From Actinophytocola glycyrrhizae (GTDB taxonomy: Bacteria > Actinomycetota > Actinomycetes > Mycobacteriales > Pseudonocardiaceae): a stretch of DNA of 64,000 nt. Position 1 is the first letter of the stretch, and the number at the start of each line of letters is the position of its first letter. The DNA lies in contig NZ_JBHSIS010000011.1 of the NCBI RefSeq assembly GCF_042653545.1, positions 1 through 64,000 on the forward strand, in the 5' to 3' direction. Positions 49,715 through 58,218 of this stretch are shown in pieces. The notes under the pieces are model-generated. The model saw nothing but the letters and a program-made list of their open reading frames with translations, was not told the DNA's origin and did no database searches. A program made the position numbers and the translations under genes.

Positions 49715-50535
49715 CGGCCGTCCACCTGTTCTGCGAGGCGCTGCTCGAGCATGGCCGCGACCTGGTGGTCGTTCACCCGGTCGATCGTGAGGTATTCGCC
49801 CCGCTGCGCGAGGACGTGCCTGCCTGCGGTCGAGTCGTGCACCATCACGGCCGACGGGTGGCGGGCACGGCGGCCGTCGCGGTTGAGCGCGGCCAGCCCG
49901 AATTTGGCTCGCATGGTGTGACCGCGCCGCAGCAGGTCCTGGACGTCCCCGGCGGCGCTGCCGATGTGTGCCTTCAGGGTGTCGATGAACCGATCGGTCC
50001 GGTACCCGTCGATGGCGCGTTCGAGCTGGTCCAGCGGAACGCTGAGCGCCCGGATGCGACCCGGCCCCGGGCTGTCCGGGAGCAGGTCCACCGCCGCTAG
50101 AGCTGGGGCGCTGGTCCGCACTGACTCGACGACGACGGCGGAGCGGCGGATGTCGTCGTACTCGTGGATGCTCACCCGCACGACGTCACCACTGCGGGGC
50201 ACGGCCGCGAGCGCGCGCACCGACTCACCCCGAATATCCATCCGCAGGTCGACCTCACGACTCGGTCGCGCCAGTACCCGCAGCATGGCGCGCGCGTCCC
50301 TGCTGAGTCGGACGCCGGAGCCTTCGCGCACCGCGTACCCGCTCGCGACGAGCGCCGCATGAACGCCAAGGGCCTCGTGGTTTCGGTCCGCCGCCGAGCG
50401 GACGCCGTCAGTGCGTGGCAGGTCGAGAACTACCGGCATAGGAATCGTGCTGCTGTACATCCGCCACATTTCCTGCCACGCCACGAGCGCGATCGGCGGC
50501 CACAACGTGGTGCTCTGCAGTTTGGAAGCCGTCAC
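49708..50535 (-). CDS. EspG family T7SS chaperone
   Basis: A 275-aa protein matching the EspG family, cytosolic chaperones that bind PPE-type T7SS substrates and hand them to the ESX machine. The N-terminal MPVVLDLPRTDGVRSAAD and the central beta-sheet blocks (LARPSREVDLRMDI, VVRVSIHEYDD) followed by long C-terminal helices fit the fold. GTG at 50535 overlaps the PPE-like stop by 4 nt; a second GTG at 50538 adjoins it. PE-like and PPE-like genes sit directly upstream, the expected clients. No ESX core genes are in the window. Confidence 0.82.
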   Translation of the reverse strand: MTASKLQSTTLWPPIALVAWQEMWRMYSSTIPMPVVLDLPRTDGVRSAADRNHEALGVHAALVASGYAVREGSGVRLSRDARAMLRVLARPSREVDLRMDIRGESVRALAAVPRSGDVVRVSIHEYDDIRRSAVVVESVRTSAPALAAVDLLPDSPGPGRIRALSVPLDQLERAIDGYRTDRFIDTLKAHIGSAAGDVQDLLRRGHTMRAKFGLAALNRDGRRARHPSAVMVHDSTAGRHVLAQRGEYLTIDRVNDHQVAAMLEQRLAEQVDGRC

Positions 50536-51410
50536 CACGATTCGTCCTCGTCTTTCTGGTACTCGGCGTCCTCGCCGATCACGGGTGGACATGCCTCGCC
50601 GTCGGCGCTGAATAATCCGTCGCCGAATCCAAACGTGTTGCGGTGCTCGACCTCGTTTTTCGGGTATAGGGAGCCGGCGGGGAACGCCCCACCGGGCACG
50701 CCGGAGCCGGTGGCCCCGCCGGTGTTGACCGGTGGGGACTGCGTGTCGTGCGACCGGATCGGTTTGGTCGGGCTGTCCGTCAGCGGCACGGTCGGACCGT
50801 TCATGAGCAGGAAGTCGGTGGTGCTCATGGTCGTCGTCGCTTCCGTCGTGTCCATCGGCGGCGCTGTGGGCGCGGGCCCCGCCATGGGCCCGCTCGTGCC
50901 AGGCCAGTTCGCCAGCTCCTCGTTGGTGGTCCGCTCGTACTGAGCCATGAGCTCCCTGGCCCGCAACGTGGCTTCGCGCCGCTTCCGCTCGCCGCCCTCG
51001 TCGTCGCGGGCGAGCATCCAACCGAGCACCGGCTCCCGAGTGGACTGGAAGTCCATGTACTGGTCCTCGACCTTGTTCCGCACGTCGGTGAACTTCGCGA
51101 CGACCGTCTCCAGTGACGACTGCACTCCGCGGATGTCGTCCAGCGCGGACGCGAGGTCCCTTCGCGTCCGCGCGCCGTATACCGCCGCCGCGACGTGCGC
51201 GTCGCCAACGCCGCTGTCGGCGGCTTCGGTCCAGTGCTGGTCGTGTTCCTCGAGGCGCTGCTCCGCCGCGAACACCCACTCGCCGCACTCGTCGACTAGC
51301 CGGTACATGTCCTCTTCAGACTCGCCAGGGTGCAGCATGTCGCGAATCTGCTGGAGGCTCACGTGGTCCCATGAGATGGCCGGCATCGCCCGCCCGCCAC
51401 CGGCGTTCAC
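50532..51410 (-). CDS. PPE-like T7SS substrate
   Basis: A 292-aa protein. The first 165 residues form a PPE/WXG-like helical domain (WDHVSLQQIRDMLHPG, then WVFAAEQRLEEHDQHW and a long hairpin). The rest is Pro/Thr/Gly-rich and unstructured (MAGPAPTAPPMDTTEATTTM), ending in an acidic tail. GTG at 51410 overlaps the PE-like stop by 4 nt, and its own stop overlaps espG, so the three are coupled. By analogy it pairs with the PE-like protein and is recognised by EspG. Confidence 0.72.
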   Translation of the reverse strand: MNAGGGRAMPAISWDHVSLQQIRDMLHPGESEEDMYRLVDECGEWVFAAEQRLEEHDQHWTEAADSGVGDAHVAAAVYGARTRRDLASALDDIRGVQSSLETVVAKFTDVRNKVEDQYMDFQSTREPVLGWMLARDDEGGERKRREATLRARELMAQYERTTNEELANWPGTSGPMAGPAPTAPPMDTTEATTTMSTTDFLLMNGPTVPLTDSPTKPIRSHDTQSPPVNTGGATGSGVPGGAFPAGSLYPKNEVEHRNTFGFGDGLFSADGEACPPVIGEDAEYQKDEDESW

Positions 51411-51772
51411 GGCCTACCGCCACGCTGGATGCGGCCGAAGGTGCCGACGACGTCCTGGTCGGTGCTCTGGAGTCCGCGGCGGGACGCGTCCAGCTGCGCG
51501 GCGCTGTTCTCCAGGCGCTCGGTGACCGCGGTGAGCCGCGACACGAAACCGCCGTCGCCACGCAGCACCGAGACCAGCTCGTTGACGAAGTGGACGCTCA
51601 CCGGATCCTGACCGGGATGCTTGGGCGCCGCCGTGATCCGCATGTCGCGGGCGATCGCGCTCACCCCGTCGGACGCCTGCTTGTCGGCCATGATCAGGCC
51701 GGGAATGACGGCCGTGACTATCCCAGCCTGACGGTGCATGTTCTGCGGTGCAGGCGGCTGAATATTCTCCAT
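51407..51772 (-). CDS. PE-like T7SS substrate
   Basis: A 121-aa helical protein, small and without signal peptide. Residues 10-60 and 70-115 form two helices; the end reads LQSTDQDVVGTFGRIQRGG, similar to ends of PE-like proteins in Pseudonocardiaceae. Its position directly before PPE-like and EspG genes, with stop-start overlap, supports the role of PE partner. AAGGGG lies before the ATG at 51772. The promoter region upstream holds three GAATATTC palindromes, and a fourth lies at its 5' end (51760-51767). Confidence 0.65.
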   Translation of the reverse strand: MENIQPPAPQNMHRQAGIVTAVIPGLIMADKQASDGVSAIARDMRITAAPKHPGQDPVSVHFVNELVSVLRGDGGFVSRLTAVTERLENSAAQLDASRRGLQSTDQDVVGTFGRIQRGGRP

Positions 51773-51878
51773 TCCCAGCCCCTTTCGGCTATGAATCCAC
51801 CAGATAGCGGAGATCATAACCAGAGGACACCGAAAGGGTGCTTACCGCACTCGGAATGTCGCGGCCGAGTTCATTATC

Positions 51879-51925
51879 GAATATTCAGAGAAAGCGGGTG
51901 AATATTCGATGATGAATATTCACCC
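51879..51925 (-). promoter_or_regulatory. GAATATTC operator cluster before the PE/PPE/EspG operon
   Basis: Three copies of GAATATTC occur at 51879-51886, 51900-51907 and 51914-51921. The last two lie within a perfect 12-bp inverted repeat, GGGTGAATATTC with 6-nt spacer (51896-51925). The same palindrome occurs twice before the DUF397/XRE genes (54148, 54165). They probably bind the XRE regulator encoded nearby; binding is not shown. Confidence 0.65.
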
Positions 51926-51951
51926 GATTTCAATCATCTGCGTCGGGCGAT

Positions 51952-52827
51952 TCACGGTTTCCTGCCCACGCCGGACCAGATGACCGAACCCGCCGGCGAT
52001 CCGACCGGTGTGAGCGGTGCGCCGAGCCCCGTGTGCTCTGGACGCCAGGCCGCCGCGGTGGTCCAGCCCGGCGCCTCCATGCGACAGCCGTCGAGCATCG
52101 ACTCGATCTCATGGCGGGAGCGCCAGGTGATGTCGCTGCCGGTACCGGCATAGACTTGGCGGAGACCTTCTAGGGCGGCCATGGTCGCCGGAGACCGGCT
52201 CGCGTCCGATGCGTGCGAGACGGCCAGGTACGAACCGGCGGGGAGGAGTCCACGCAGGCGCGTCACAGACGGCGCGGCGACCTCGTTGCCCTCGGCGTCC
52301 TTCTGCTGTATGTGCAGCACCGCGATCAACAGCAGTGCGACGGGTTCGTCTGGATCGATGAGACCCGTGTCCCGCACCGTGCGCCAGAGTGCGTCCGGGG
52401 CCCGGAGGTCGGCCTGCACGATCGTCCGCTCACCCCGTTGGTCCCGCCGGTCGAGCGCGACCTTCCCGTACGCCACGGCAAGGGGGTCATTGTCGACGCA
52501 CACGACGCGTGTGTCGACGGCGTGATCCTGCTCGTCGACCCAGTCGTCCACGACGAACGGCGCGGAACCTTTGCCGGGGACGCCGCTGCCGACATCGAGA
52601 AACTGCCGCACGCCCTGGTCGAGCAGGAACCGGACGACCCGGTTCAGGTAGAGCCGTTCGATCGCGGCCACCCGCCGGACCAGTGGGTATTCGTCGAGTA
52701 TCCGATCGGCGAATGTTCGGTCCAGCGCCCAGTTCGTCGTGCCGCCGAGGCAGTAGTCGTACACCCGAGCGACACTTGGCGAATCAAGCCGGACTTCCAC
52801 TGGCGGTAAGTGCGCTGATCCCAACAC
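51952..52827 (-). CDS. DUF574 family SAM-dependent methyltransferase
   Basis: A 291-aa member of the DUF574 (Methyltransf_19) family, widespread in Streptomyces and relatives. Signature DSPSVARVYDYCLGGTTNWA begins near residue 15. The SAM site is FLDVGSGVPGKG, and VVCVDNDPLAVAYG holds the acidic ribose ligand. The target is unknown; such genes are frequently next to XRE/DUF397 pairs, as here. AGGAGG lies 9 nt before the GTG at 52827; longer starts lack a ribosome binding site. Confidence 0.88.
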   Translation of the reverse strand: MLGSAHLPPVEVRLDSPSVARVYDYCLGGTTNWALDRTFADRILDEYPLVRRVAAIERLYLNRVVRFLLDQGVRQFLDVGSGVPGKGSAPFVVDDWVDEQDHAVDTRVVCVDNDPLAVAYGKVALDRRDQRGERTIVQADLRAPDALWRTVRDTGLIDPDEPVALLLIAVLHIQQKDAEGNEVAAPSVTRLRGLLPAGSYLAVSHASDASRSPATMAALEGLRQVYAGTGSDITWRSRHEIESMLDGCRMEAPGWTTAAAWRPEHTGLGAPLTPVGSPAGSVIWSGVGRKP

Positions 52828-52916
52828 GACGAACAGCCTCCTGCTGCTTCGCGGGCAACAGTGAGGGTATCGCAGAAACAGGCCACAACGTTCCGTCAAC
52901 CGACGAAGATGATCTA

Positions 52917-53771
52917 CTACTTTGCGATGGAAAACCACCCGGCAAGGGGCACGGGTTCGCGCTCGGCGAGTTTCTGCAGGACCACGCGGCTTTCCTCGAC
53001 AGATAAAGCCGCAGTCTGGACCACATCCCAGTAACGCTCGCGCTCCTGAATCTTCGTCTTGCCCGCGATGGTGAACCCGTCCTGTCCCGACTGGGCATAG
53101 ACCATGTCCGGTTGGCCACCGCCGGTCACGATCGTGAAATCGGTGTCGATGTACGGGACGTTCGCTTCGTACATCAGCACACGCAGGGAGAGGCGCGGCG
53201 CGGTGTCCAGCAGGCCGAGTATGTGGATCGCCTGCTCGCCGACAACGCCGAGGTCACCTCCTGGCATGCGAAGGAACGACGAGAGGCTCGCCACCACCTC
53301 GAAAAGCGGCCCCTGTTCCCGCTTCAGATCGGCGGCCAGGCTTTCGTGGTCGTACACCACTTCGTTGAGGTCGTAGGGAATGCCGGCCAGTTCGTACTGC
53401 TTGAGGATGTAGCGACCGCACTGCAGCGCCGTCGGGATCCGCTCGCTGGTGAACTTGCGGACGCGGTCGGCGACCTTCTCCCGCTCGCGAAGGGTCTGGA
53501 AGTCCGGGTCCAGGCCCGGTGTGTCCTCGCGAGCGCGAACCGCGAGGTCCTCGATCTCGGCACGGTTCACGGGACAGTAGAAGGTGAGCAACGTGCAGAG
53601 TTCGGACTCCGACGGGATCTTCCGGCCGCGTTCGATCCGCGACAGCGTCGGCTGGCTGAATCCGATCTTCTCGACCACTCTGGCATGGCTGGCGAAGCCT
53701 GCCGTGAGTCGCGCCTCGCGGAGCATGCGCCCTAGCGCAAGCTTGGCCTGACTTGGTCTCTCCGTCACCAT
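52917..53771 (-). CDS. XRE regulator with DUF5753 domain (WhiJ/Scr1-like)
   Basis: A 284-aa regulator. The N-terminal XRE helix-turn-helix (residues 10-65; VVEKIGFSQPTLSRIERGRK) is followed by a DUF5753 domain (about 105-280) with TALQCGRYILKQYELAGIPYD, EGPLF-like and RVLMYEANVPYIDTDFT blocks. In Streptomyces such proteins work with DUF397 partners and control development or antibiotic output. The DUF397 gene lies 134 nt upstream on the same strand, and the methyltransferase 90 nt downstream. GAATATTC sites near the first gene and at the T7SS operon are the likely targets. Confidence 0.9.
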   Translation of the reverse strand: MVTERPSQAKLALGRMLREARLTAGFASHARVVEKIGFSQPTLSRIERGRKIPSESELCTLLTFYCPVNRAEIEDLAVRAREDTPGLDPDFQTLREREKVADRVRKFTSERIPTALQCGRYILKQYELAGIPYDLNEVVYDHESLAADLKREQGPLFEVVASLSSFLRMPGGDLGVVGEQAIHILGLLDTAPRLSLRVLMYEANVPYIDTDFTIVTGGGQPDMVYAQSGQDGFTIAGKTKIQERERYWDVVQTAALSVEESRVVLQKLAEREPVPLAGWFSIAK

Positions 53772-53904
53772 CGCCCCTTGACCACCCGTTCGAAGTCATG
53801 CGTTCGGGTGAGAATAAGCGAACCGTGGACTCACCGCTGCTTCCTCAACGGACACGCATGGGTGATCGTTCCCTTGCTGGTGACCACCGGTGCGAAGACG
53901 ACGT

Positions 53905-54126
53905 TCAGTCGGCCCGTAGCTGATCAAGGAATACGTCCCAGGCGAAGGGGTCGAACGAGAGCGGGGACGAGGCGCCGGCCTTGGAATCCCGCACCATCAC
54001 GACCTCCGGCGCGCGTCCCACCTCCACGCACTCATTGGCAGGGATGCACGCACTGGCTCGACGCCAACGTCTATCCCCGGGGTGACTTGATTCACATCGG
54101 TGTATCACGCTGTGGTTGGTCGCCAC
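53905..54126 (-). CDS. DUF397 domain protein (partner of the XRE regulator)
   Basis: A small DUF397 protein (about 73 aa). The core is RRWRRASACIPANECVEVG, then VVMVRDSK and LSFDPFAWDVFLDQLRA, in which the usual W-x-K-S-S-x-S start is diverged to WRRASACI. DUF397 proteins bind and antagonise their cognate XRE/DUF5753 regulators, acting like antitoxin/toxin pairs in Streptomyces. The start is uncertain: GTG at 54126 or 54108. Two GAATATTC palindromes lie 22-46 nt upstream, a natural autoregulatory site. Confidence 0.78.
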   Translation of the reverse strand: MATNHSVIHRCESSHPGDRRWRRASACIPANECVEVGRAPEVVMVRDSKAGASSPLSFDPFAWDVFLDQLRAD

Positions 54127-54147
54127 TTCACCGTACGGGGGCACGCT

Positions 54148-54172
54148 GAATATTCTTCTCCGCTGAATATTC
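54148..54172 (-). promoter_or_regulatory. GAATATTC operators before the DUF397 gene
   Basis: TGAATATTC and TGAATATTCAGC at 54147-54155 and 54164-54172, 17 bp apart, directly upstream of the DUF397/XRE genes. Same core as the cluster at 51879-51925. Confidence 0.65.
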
Positions 54173-54419
54173 AGCATCAAGCGTGCCGAACGCGAATTTG
54201 TTGACAGTTCCTGGACAGGCCGACCCATTCGGACGACCAATGGCCCCCATCCGGCCGCGTGTGCCCTGTTCTCCTGTTTCTCGTGGCCAGGGAGAACCCC
54301 ATTCGTCCCGGTCGCGAGGGGTGGATGATCTGCTGTGCCATGGCCGCTGGCGTCGCGTCGAGGTGAGTCCGGCATCGGCGGTCGTGGGACCGGATGCTGG
54401 ACGGCTCACGGATGGAGAG

Positions 54420-54790
54420 GCGTTGAACTACCGCTGGCGCGACGCCAGGTTCGGTGCCGCCGCGGCGCATCGGGTTCTCGTCGGTCGGTTCGGTGGTGAC
54501 GGAGTTTCCTCGAACATGTTTTGATGTCGCTGGGGAGGCGCTACCCGGATGAGATGCGTGGGGCATTGAAGCAGGCTCGGGTGGTGGTGGTCCTGATCGT
54601 CCCGGTGTTGCTCGACGGCAGGGCGATACCGACGGATCTGTCCGGGACGTCGCGGAGGTTTCGGTGTGGCAGGCCGCGTCGGGTCCGCACACGAGCCTGG
54701 ACGCGGACTTGGCATGGCGCGCGAAGCGGATCGTCGACCGAATCCGGAGTTGGCGCTGCCGGACCAGTTCGCTGTCTCGATGACTCGGCC
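54420..54790 (+). pseudogene. TIR-domain protein, frameshifted remnant
   Basis: One frame reads NYRWRDARFGAAAAHRVLV then GRFGGDGVSSNMF, the next FDVAGEALPG, the next YPDEMRGALKQARVVVVLI, then VPVLLDGRAIPTDLSG. In order these match the start, middle and later strands of actinomycete TIR domains, with frameshifts between and a deletion after VVVLI. A later piece, NPELALPDQFAVSM, may be the C-terminus. The gene is inactive. DNA from 54180 to 54419 and 54791 to 54897 holds nothing else that I can support. Confidence 0.5.
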
Positions 54791-54897
54791 GTGATCGGGA
54801 CAGCAGGGGGCGGTACTCAAGAATCGTGCGCCCTGAGCGCCACATCCTGCGTGAGGAACCGATGGCTATGGGGGCAGTGTGAGCGTGGTGATCCCGG

Positions 54898-55338
54898 TCA
54901 GCGGCGGCCGGTGGCCAGGATGACGAGGAACTGGCCGCCGCCAGGCTCGATGTGGGCGGTCACCGGCAGCCCTGGTACCAGTCGGGAGAACCGGTCCACC
55001 AGCCAGTCCGCCGCCTCCTGGGCGTCCTGCTCGGTCGGGCAACGGGCCACCATTTCGCGGCCCCCCTTGCGCTCCAACCTTCCGGCGACGGTGATCAGCG
55101 GCGCGGGTTCGACGACCTGCAGGCGATCCGGCCAGGCGATGACCACCTTGACCGCGCCCTTGCGGGTGTTGCACCCGCGGTGCGCGAGCCGCTCGGCGAC
55201 CTTGGCCTTCCGGTCGGTGGTCCGGCTGTCGACACTGGGCCCCCGCGAGTCGTTCACCGACATGCCGGGGTCGACCGGCTCGTCGCACACCCAGCACCGC
55301 CAGCCATCACGCTCGGCCACCTCATCGAGAAGACTCAC
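54898..55338 (-). CDS. HNH-like zinc-binding protein
   Basis: A 146-aa protein whose N-terminus resembles a small HNH module: RCWVCDEP at residues 14-21 and AERLAHRGCNTRKG at 48-61, giving a possible three- or four-Cys/His zinc site. The rest (RCPTEQDAQEAADWLVDRFS) is an alpha/beta domain. The catalytic HNH histidines are not complete, so nuclease activity is doubtful. TAGTTT (minus strand, 55350-55345) ends 6 nt before the GTG, a leaderless layout. Confidence 0.65.
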   Translation of the reverse strand: MSLLDEVAERDGWRCWVCDEPVDPGMSVNDSRGPSVDSRTTDRKAKVAERLAHRGCNTRKGAVKVVIAWPDRLQVVEPAPLITVAGRLERKGGREMVARCPTEQDAQEAADWLVDRFSRLVPGLPVTAHIEPGGGQFLVILATGRR

Positions 55339-55655
55339 CAGGGCAAACTAGCCTGCCCCGCCGCCACCCCGCGTACCGCACCCAGGCGAGCGTCATCGCT
55401 CATCCCGCGGTCCTTCGCCGGCGCACCGACGGGTCAGGGCTTGCGGTAGATCCAGCAAACGTGCTCGTGTCGGTGCCGGTCACGGGATCGGTGGTGCCGC
55501 CGGAGAGCATGACCTGGTCGGGCCCCACGTTCACAACCGACAGTTTCATCTCAGGCGAGATGTCCACCGCTCATGCCCAGGCGTGGGCGGCTCCTGCGGG
55601 GCTGGGGCCGGGGAGGTGCGGGCGCAGAGCCCGTACGTGCCCTAGGGTCGCGGCT
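55339..55655. other. 317-bp divergent spacer
   Basis: No gene is supported. It contains the promoter elements of the two divergent genes, TAGTTT on the minus strand next to 55338 and TAGGGT at 55643-55648 on the plus strand. No repeats or hairpins stand out. Confidence 0.55.
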
Positions 55656-56324
55656 GTGAATCCGCGTCCGGTGCCTCAGCCCGCTGATCTTGATGTCGTT
55701 CGCGATTCCTACGACCGCGTGGCCGACAACTATGTGGACATGGTGACGACCACGGGCGTCGGCGACATCCGCACCCACCCGTGGCTGCATGCGGCGGTGG
55801 ACGTGTTCGCCGACGCGGTCCGTGGACTGGGCCCTGTGCTCGACGTCGGCTGTGGACCTGGCACGGTCACGGCCTATCTGGCCGAACGTGGCGTCGACGT
55901 CGCGGGGGTGGACCTGTCGCCGCGCATGATCGAGCACGCGCGCCGCCTTCATCCGGAATGCACATTCAGCGTCGGTTCGTCGACTGACCTCGATCTGGCC
56001 GAGGCTTCGTGGGGTGGGCTGCTCGGCTGGTGGTCGTTGTTCAACCTGCCTCGGCACGTCCTGCCACAGGTGCTGTCGTCCTTCGCCAGGGCTTTGGTGC
56101 CGCAGGGGCAGTTGATCATCGCGACGCACGTCGGCGACGGCGACGTGCGTCGGACCGAGGCCTACGGAGGGGTCCCGGTCAGCTGGACGACGTACAAGTG
56201 GCAGCCCGACCAACTTGCCGCCCTGGTCGAACAGGCCGGGCTGCGGCCGACGGCCGAGCTCCGGCTTCCCGCCGACGGACAGAGTGGCCCTGTCGTGGTT
56301 CTCGTCGCACAGCGCGAACGCTGA
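55656..56324 (+). CDS. class I SAM-dependent methyltransferase
   Basis: A 222-aa methyltransferase. Motif I is VLDVGCGPGTVTAYLAERG (about residues 66-84), then VAGVDLSPRMIEHAR with the ribose-binding Asp, and WWSLFNLPRHVLP as the motif-IV region. Typical of Methyltransf_25-type enzymes acting on small molecules. TAGGGT ends 7 nt before the GTG at 55656, so it is probably leaderless. It converges on the gltX-like gene near the PKS and could belong to that cluster, but nothing proves it. Confidence 0.85.
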   Translation: MNPRPVPQPADLDVVRDSYDRVADNYVDMVTTTGVGDIRTHPWLHAAVDVFADAVRGLGPVLDVGCGPGTVTAYLAERGVDVAGVDLSPRMIEHARRLHPECTFSVGSSTDLDLAEASWGGLLGWWSLFNLPRHVLPQVLSSFARALVPQGQLIIATHVGDGDVRRTEAYGGVPVSWTTYKWQPDQLAALVEQAGLRPTAELRLPADGQSGPVVVLVAQRER

Positions 56325-56410
56325 CAGCATCTCGACGGGCTTCGACCGACTCGTCGTCCGCGCATGCCGCGTGTCGAGCCAGGCTTGGACTGGGTTCTGT
56401 GCAGGGGCAG

Positions 56411-58075
56411 CTATTTCTCGGCTGGTGTGGCGAGGGCACGTAGCCGGTTCAGTACCTCGTCGGCGCCGAGTGCCTGCGCGATGGCGTGCAGGTCGGGGCT
56501 GCGCGTGGAGCCGGTCAGGGCTACCCGGACCAGTTGCGAGGCTTCGCGGATGGAGCCGGGGTAGCTGTCGGGGTTCTTCTTGTATTCCTTGGCGTTGGGG
56601 GCGAAGCCGTGCTTGGCGGCGAGTTCGCGGACCTGGTCGAACCACTCCTGGGAGGCGGCGTGGTGCTCGTAGCCGGCCACGAGGTCGCGGGCGAAGGCGG
56701 TGGCGACGTCGGGGGCCAACCCGAGAGGGGTCAGGCGCTCGTCGCCGGCACCGGTGAGAGGTGTGAACAGCTGGGGGAAGAAGAAGCCGTAGGCGAGCCG
56801 GAAGTCGGACCACTTGCGGAGGTCCTTGCGGGGGTTGTCGACGCCTTCACGCTCGACTGCGATGGCGCGGAGTGCGAGGTCGGTTTCCGTGTCGAGGACC
56901 GGGACCAGTTCGGGGTCGTGGTCCTTGGCCCAGGTGCGCAGGGCGTCGAAGACCTGGCGGCTGGTGAGGGTGGCGATGTGGTCGGCGCTGATGTCCTCGA
57001 GCTTGACCAGGTCCACCAGGGGGCCGGCCACGCCGCACTGGTCCAGCCGGATCGGGGTGTTCAGCGCCTCGGCCATGGGCAGCTCGGCCAGCCGGCCGTT
57101 GGCAAGGCCGCGCAGGTAGTACAGGACCGCCTCGGGCGGGTAGCCGGCCTGGATGTAGAAGTCGACGCCCGCTTCGGGGTCCTTGCGCTTGGAGAGCTTG
57201 CGCTTGCCGCCGGGGATCTGCTTCATGAGCGGCGCGATGTGCGCGTAGGTGACGGGTTCGAAGCCAAGTGCGTCGAACAGTTGCTGGTGCAGAGGCACCG
57301 AGGAGATCCACTCGTCACCGCGGATGACCAGGTTGACGCGCATCAGGTGGTCGTCCACGGCGTGCGCGAAGTGGTAGGTGGGCAACCGAGGTGACAGTTC
57401 CGAGGACTTCAGGATGACCGTGTCGTTGCGGTTGGCCTCGTGCTCCAGCTCGCCCCGGATGGCGTCGGTGAAGCGGGCTCGTTGCCCGGCGGCGTCGTCA
57501 GGGGCACGGAACCGCACCACGTACGGTGCGCCCTCGGCGAGCCTGGTGGCCACCTCGGCGGGGTCCGCGTCGCGCCAGATCGCCCACTTCCCGTAGTAGC
57601 CGGGGGGCAGTTTCGCGGCCTGCTGGCGGGCGGTGATGTCGGCGAGCTCGTCCTTCGTGGCGAAACACGGGTACGCCCTGCCCTGGCGGAGCAGGTGGCG
57701 GACATAGGTGAGGTAGACGCGTTCGCGCGCGGACTGGTGGTAGGGGCCGTAGGCGCCACGCTCGTCGTGCTCGTCTGCGGCGATGGTGAAGTAGTCGAAG
57801 GCGCGGGCGAACTGGTCCAGCGCACCTTCGACCTCACGGGACTGGTCGGTGTCCTCCACCCGGACGAGGTAGACCCCACCCGAGTGGGCGGCGATGTCGC
57901 GGTCGATCGTGGCGACGTAGATGCCGCCGATGTGCACGAACCCGGTCGGTGAGGGACCGAAACGGGTGACCCGGGCACCCTCGGGCAGCTTCCGGGGCGG
58001 GTACCGCTGTTCCCAGTGCTCGGGCTCGGGCAGGTCAGCGGGGAACAGGGCGTCGATGACCGCGCGGTCCAGCAT
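56411..58075 (-). CDS. gltX: glutamyl-tRNA synthetase, clostridial-type long form
   Basis: A 554-aa class I aminoacyl-tRNA synthetase that charges tRNA-Glu. The HIGH motif is in RFGPSPTGFVHIGGIYV and the KMSKS-type loop is KRKLSKRKDP. An N-terminal extension ends in EQRYPPRKLPEGARVTRF, and there is an insertion around ERGAYGPYHQSARERVY. From memory these are traits of the roughly 550-aa GluRS of clostridia, not of the roughly 490-aa actinobacterial housekeeping enzyme. It lies 143 nt downstream of a large PKS gene on the same strand. A resistant second copy linked to the cluster is possible; a sole GluRS cannot be excluded. Confidence 0.9.
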   Translation of the reverse strand: MLDRAVIDALFPADLPEPEHWEQRYPPRKLPEGARVTRFGPSPTGFVHIGGIYVATIDRDIAAHSGGVYLVRVEDTDQSREVEGALDQFARAFDYFTIAADEHDERGAYGPYHQSARERVYLTYVRHLLRQGRAYPCFATKDELADITARQQAAKLPPGYYGKWAIWRDADPAEVATRLAEGAPYVVRFRAPDDAAGQRARFTDAIRGELEHEANRNDTVILKSSELSPRLPTYHFAHAVDDHLMRVNLVIRGDEWISSVPLHQQLFDALGFEPVTYAHIAPLMKQIPGGKRKLSKRKDPEAGVDFYIQAGYPPEAVLYYLRGLANGRLAELPMAEALNTPIRLDQCGVAGPLVDLVKLEDISADHIATLTSRQVFDALRTWAKDHDPELVPVLDTETDLALRAIAVEREGVDNPRKDLRKWSDFRLAYGFFFPQLFTPLTGAGDERLTPLGLAPDVATAFARDLVAGYEHHAASQEWFDQVRELAAKHGFAPNAKEYKKNPDSYPGSIREASQLVRVALTGSTRSPDLHAIAQALGADEVLNRLRALATPAEK

Positions 58076-58218
58076 GGGGTGGTCAGTCTCGCTTCCGGCT
58101 CGGACTCGATCACGAGTTCACTGGGGATCGGGGCGACACAGGTTAGCAATCGCGGCCGACCGGCATCGCTTCGCCGCAGGTCAGCGACCATCAGCCCGCG
58201 CGTCCATCTCCGAACACG

